Of a DNA stretch of 64,000 bases, positions 60,939-64,000 are shown one piece after another. The stretch lies in NCBI RefSeq assembly GCF_016907675.1, contig NZ_JAFBCJ010000001.1:3348001-3412000 (forward strand), written 5' to 3'. Within the stretch, counting starts at the first letter, position 1. Each line of letters starts with the position of its first letter. The stretch is from Geodermatophilus bullaregiensis (GTDB lineage: Bacteria > Actinomycetota > Actinomycetes > Mycobacteriales > Geodermatophilaceae). The notes beneath the pieces were generated by a model, which was given only the letters and a program-made list of their open reading frames with translations, was not told the origin of the DNA and ran no database searches. The translations under genes and the position numbers were made by a program.

Positions 60939-63900
60939 GTGTCTGCACGTGTGCGGCGGTCGACGACGACCGCCTACCGGACGATCGCGGGCCTGCTGGG
61001 CCTGCTGCTGGTGGCCGGTGTCCTGGGCCTGGCGACACCGACGGCGGCCCGCGCGGACTCCGCGCCGGCCGACCCGGCCGATCCGGCGACCCCGGTCACG
61101 GTGACCGCGGACGCGCTGCCGACGGTGCAGATCGGCAAGGCCGCCGACGGCAGGGACGGCGTCGCCTGGGCGCAGGTCGTCGTCGGCGACACCGTCTACG
61201 TCGCCGGCCGGTTCACCACCGCCCGCCCCGCGGGCGCGGCGCCGGGCACCCAGGAGGTCCCCCGACGGAACCTGCTGGCCTACGACATCCGCACCGGCCA
61301 GCTGGTGACGTCGTTCGCGCCGGACCTCAACGGCCAGGCGCTGGCCATCGCGGCCTCACCCGACGGCACGCGCGTCTACGTCGGCGGTGACTTCACCGTC
61401 GCCAACGGGCAGCCGCGCAACCGGGTGGCCGCCTACGACACCCGGACCGGGGCCCTGGTGCCCGACTGGCGGCCCAGCGTGAGCGGTCAGGTGCGCGCGA
61501 TCGCCGCCTCCGCCGACGCCGTCTACCTCGGCGGGACGATCACCGCCGTCGGCTCGGCCAGCCGCACCCGGCTGGCCGCCGTCTCCCCCACGAACGGCGC
61601 CCTGCTGCCGTGGGCCCCGGTGCCCGACGTCGGCCCGACGGACCGCAACGTGCTGCCGGTCTGGCAGGACGAGGCGAACGCGATCCCGAGGCGCGACGCC
61701 AGCGGCAACGTCGTCTACGACCCGAAGAACCGGCAGACCAGCAACGACGTCCAGGCGCTGGTGCTCGCCGGCGGCAGCGTGATCGTCGCGGGCCGGTTCG
61801 ACGGCCTCAACGGGGTCAAGTCGACCGGCATCGGGGCCCTCGACCCCGACAGCGGCGTCACCCGGCCGTTCGAGGTCAACCAGCTGGTCACCAACCAGGG
61901 CGTCAACTCCGCGGTGTGGAGCCTGTCCACCGACGGCCGCGCCGTCTACGGCACCGCCTACGACTACTACGGCCCGGGGAACCTCGAGAGCGCCTTCGCC
62001 GCCGAGGCGACCGGCGGACGGCTGCTGTGGGCCAGCACCTGCCGCGGGGACACCTACTCGAGCTTCCCGCTGGGCGGGGCCCTGTACACGGCCTCGCACG
62101 CCCACCAGTGCGGCAACATCGGTGGCTGGGCCGAGTACAACCCCAAGCAGTTCCGCCACGCGGCGGCCTTCAGCACCGCCGCCACCGGCACCAACGGCCC
62201 CTTCACCTGGCAGAACGCCAACTTCGTGCGCCGGCCGGCGCCCTCGCTGCTGAGCTGGTGGCCGATCCTGGCCGTGGGCAGCGCCACGGGCCAGAACCAG
62301 GCCGCGTGGTCGGTGACCGGCAACGACCGCTACGTCGTCTACGCCGGGGAGTTCCCCCGGGTCAACAGCACGTCGCAGCAGGGCCTGGTCCGCTTCGCCC
62401 TCCCCGGCACGGCTCCCAGCAGGATGGCCCCCACCGGTGGTGGGCTCACCCCCACGGTCACCTCGCCGGCCCCGGGCACCGCGCGGGTCGTCTGGCAGGA
62501 GAGCCACGACCCCGACAACGAGGTGCTGACCTACCGGGTCCACCGGGACAACGGCACCACCCCGGTGTACGAGGTCACCACCGGGCAGAGCTGGTGGGAC
62601 CGTGACCGCCTCTCGTTCACCGACCGCGGCCTGACCGCGGGCACCCACACCTACCGGGTCACCGTCACCGACCCGCAGGGCAACCGCAACACCGGTCCGT
62701 GGACCCCGGTCACCGTCGCCGCGGGCAACACGCCGGCCCGGCCCTACGTCCAGGTGGTGCGGGCCGACGGTGCCGAGTCGCTGTGGTCCCTCGGTGAGCG
62801 CAGCGGCGCGTCGCTGGACCAGGCCGGCGGCTACGACCTCGCCGTCGGCACGGGGGTGGCGCGCGGCCAGGCCGGCGCGCTGACCGGTGACACGGACACC
62901 GCGGCGCAGCTCAACGGCACCAGTTCGGGCCTGGCCGCGAGCACCGTGCAGGTGCCGGCACCGCCGGTCTTCTCGCTCGAGGCCTGGGTCAACACCCGGA
63001 CGACGTCCGGCGGCATCGTCGTGGAGTTCGGCAACCGCAGCAGCGGCATCGCCCCGAGCCACGACCGCCTCGTCTACTTCGACCGCGCGGGACGGCTGCA
63101 CTTCGGCGTCTGGCAGAACGCGAAGACCGTCGTCACGAGCCCGCGGGCCTACAACGACGGCCGCTGGCACCACGTGGTCGCCACGTTCCGGGCGGGCTCG
63201 ATGGCGCTCCACGTGGACGGCGCGCAGGTCGCCGCCCGCTCCGACGTGGTCACGGGCGAGCCCGGCCACGGCTGGTGGCGGATCGGCGGCGGGTACAGCT
63301 GGGAGGTCGAGGCGGAGTCCTGGTACAGCGGCCGGGTCGACGAGGTTGCGGTCTACCCGACGGTGCTGTCCGCCGACCGGGTCGCGGAGCACTTCCGCGC
63401 CGGCAGCACCGGGACCGTGGGCAACCTGTCCCCGACGGCGGCGTTCACCCACGGGGTCTCCGACCTCACCGCCACGCTGGACGGCTCGACCTCCGCCGAC
63501 CCGGACGGCACGGTGGCCTCCTGGGCGTGGGACCTCGGCGACGGCACCACCGCCACCGGGCCGACGGTGACCCACGCCTACGCCACGGCCGGCACCTACA
63601 CCGTCACCCTGCGGACGACCGACGACGACGGGGCCGTGGGCACCGTCTCCCGGCAGGTCACCGTCACCGCGCCGCCGCCCAACCAGGCGCCCACCGCGGC
63701 GTTCACGGACGCCGTCAGCGGGCTGGTCGTCGGTGTCGACGGCACCGGCTCGGCCGACCGGGACGGGACCGTCGCCGCGTACGCCTGGGACTTCGGCGAC
63801 GGCGCCACCGGCACGGGGGCGAGGGCGTCGCACACCTACGCCACGGCCGGGACCTACCCCGTCCGGCTGACCGTCACCGACGACGACGGCGCGACGGGGA

Positions 63901-64000
63901 CCGTGACCAGGGACGTCACCGTGGCACCGCGGACCGGAGGCGGCGTGGTCGCCGAGGACGCCTTCGAGCGGACGGTGACCGGCGGCCTGGGGACCGCTGA
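60939..64000 (+). CDS. Giant secreted protein: beta-propeller, LamG and PKD domains (runs off window)
   Basis: At least 1020 codons with no stop in the window. A signal peptide (about 1-40, IAGLLGLLLVAGVLGLATPTAARA) is followed by propeller-type repeats (VYVAGRFTTARP, RVYVGGDFTVANGQPRNRV, AVYLGGTITAVGS, SVIVAGRFDGLNG) with a conserved VYxGGxFT pattern. A fibronectin-like module (about 520-600) comes next, then a LamG/concanavalin-like domain (ESLWSLGERSG, FSLEAWVNTRTTSGG, WHHVVATFRAGSMALHVDG) and two PKD domains (SWAWDLGDGTTATGPTVTHA and YAWDFGDGATGTGARASHTY). The end, AFERTVTGGLG, begins a further domain. It is likely a wall-associated adhesin or glycan-binding protein. GTG 60939 with GGGGGAG 6 bases upstream; complex operator region before it. 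Confidence 0.85.
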   Translation, partial: MSARVRRSTTTAYRTIAGLLGLLLVAGVLGLATPTAARADSAPADPADPATPVTVTADALPTVQIGKAADGRDGVAWAQVVVGDTVYVAGRFTTARPAGAAPGTQEVPRRNLLAYDIRTGQLVTSFAPDLNGQALAIAASPDGTRVYVGGDFTVANGQPRNRVAAYDTRTGALVPDWRPSVSGQVRAIAASADAVYLGGTITAVGSASRTRLAAVSPTNGALLPWAPVPDVGPTDRNVLPVWQDEANAIPRRDASGNVVYDPKNRQTSNDVQALVLAGGSVIVAGRFDGLNGVKSTGIGALDPDSGVTRPFEVNQLVTNQGVNSAVWSLSTDGRAVYGTAYDYYGPGNLESAFAAEATGGRLLWASTCRGDTYSSFPLGGALYTASHAHQCGNIGGWAEYNPKQFRHAAAFSTAATGTNGPFTWQNANFVRRPAPSLLSWWPILAVGSATGQNQAAWSVTGNDRYVVYAGEFPRVNSTSQQGLVRFALPGTAPSRMAPTGGGLTPTVTSPAPGTARVVWQESHDPDNEVLTYRVHRDNGTTPVYEVTTGQSWWDRDRLSFTDRGLTAGTHTYRVTVTDPQGNRNTGPWTPVTVAAGNTPARPYVQVVRADGAESLWSLGERSGASLDQAGGYDLAVGTGVARGQAGALTGDTDTAAQLNGTSSGLAASTVQVPAPPVFSLEAWVNTRTTSGGIVVEFGNRSSGIAPSHDRLVYFDRAGRLHFGVWQNAKTVVTSPRAYNDGRWHHVVATFRAGSMALHVDGAQVAARSDVVTGEPGHGWWRIGGGYSWEVEAESWYSGRVDEVAVYPTVLSADRVAEHFRAGSTGTVGNLSPTAAFTHGVSDLTATLDGSTSADPDGTVASWAWDLGDGTTATGPTVTHAYATAGTYTVTLRTTDDDGAVGTVSRQVTVTAPPPNQAPTAAFTDAVSGLVVGVDGTGSADRDGTVAAYAWDFGDGATGTGARASHTYATAGTYPVRLTVTDDDGATGTVTRDVTVAPRTGGGVVAEDAFERTVTGGLGTA

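Noticed and set aside
61356..63833. An 825-codon open frame on the minus strand
   Set aside because: It mirrors the codon positions of the large secreted protein on the plus strand and contains only Val/Gly/Arg-rich sequence without motifs.

Overview
The window is high-GC actinobacterial DNA. Gene order and content point to a member of the Geodermatophilaceae (Blastococcus, Geodermatophilus or Modestobacter type). This is an inference from layout and protein style, not from any marker search. Core signposts are the galU-glp-GNAT-glpR block, rsmI next to a protein O-mannosyltransferase, metG-tatD-rpfB-rsmA-ispE, and tRNA-Gln-glmU-prs-rplY-pth. Start codons are often GTG, stop/start overlaps of the GTGA or ATGA type are common, and Shine-Dalgarno sites are strong.

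Layout. 1-5.0 kb: a photolyase cut by the window edge, small accessory genes, a zinc alcohol dehydrogenase, a duplicated ABM-like protein and a membrane protein, then eroded DNA. 5.03-12.96 kb: a decayed integrative element at the 3' end of tRNA-Arg(CCU). It is bounded by a 52-bp repeat of the tRNA 3' part and carries an M28 peptidase without signal peptide, IS5 and IS110 relics, an MBL hydrolase, an octamer tandem repeat, a probable relaxase tail, an excisionase and a frameshifted tyrosine integrase. 13-22.7 kb: mixed metabolic and repair genes. They include a sirtuin, a uridine-kinase-like protein, and a DNA glycosylase-like protein fused to an EVE/PUA-like domain. 22.8-26 kb: a dicarboxylate carrier with a CoA-transferase, and 5-formyl-THF cyclo-ligase. 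26.1-30 kb: galU and the Glp/GlpR division module. 30.3-35.5 kb: a surface-protein locus built around an ER-type (SipW-like) signal peptidase, three secreted proteins with TasA/SipW-style N-termini and a diguanylate cyclase whose start overlaps the stop of a matrix-like protein. 35.7-47 kb: a PPK2-like protein lacking the Walker lysine, enoyl-CoA hydratase, O-mannosyltransferase, rsmI, a DUF559 protein, corA, an amino-acid permease, metG and tatD. 48.6-57.7 kb: rpfB, rsmA, ispE, a desaturase, tRNA-Gln, glmU, prs, rplY and pth. 58-64 kb: a glycosyltransferase/phosphatidyltransferase operon, then a very large secreted beta-propeller/LamG/PKD protein that runs off the window.

How it fits together: the housekeeping blocks serve translation, envelope precursor supply (galU, glmU, prs, ispE), division (Glp/GlpR) and exit from dormancy (rpfB). 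The most system-like novelty is the 30.3-35.5 kb locus. It looks like a self-contained export and c-di-GMP signalling module for surface or biofilm matrix proteins. A CACCCG-N2-CGGGTG-type palindrome lies upstream of this locus, of the 58 kb glycan operon and of the 60.9 kb giant surface protein, which hints at shared control. Three conserved genes (the GNAT gene, rsmA, pth) appear to start at CTG.
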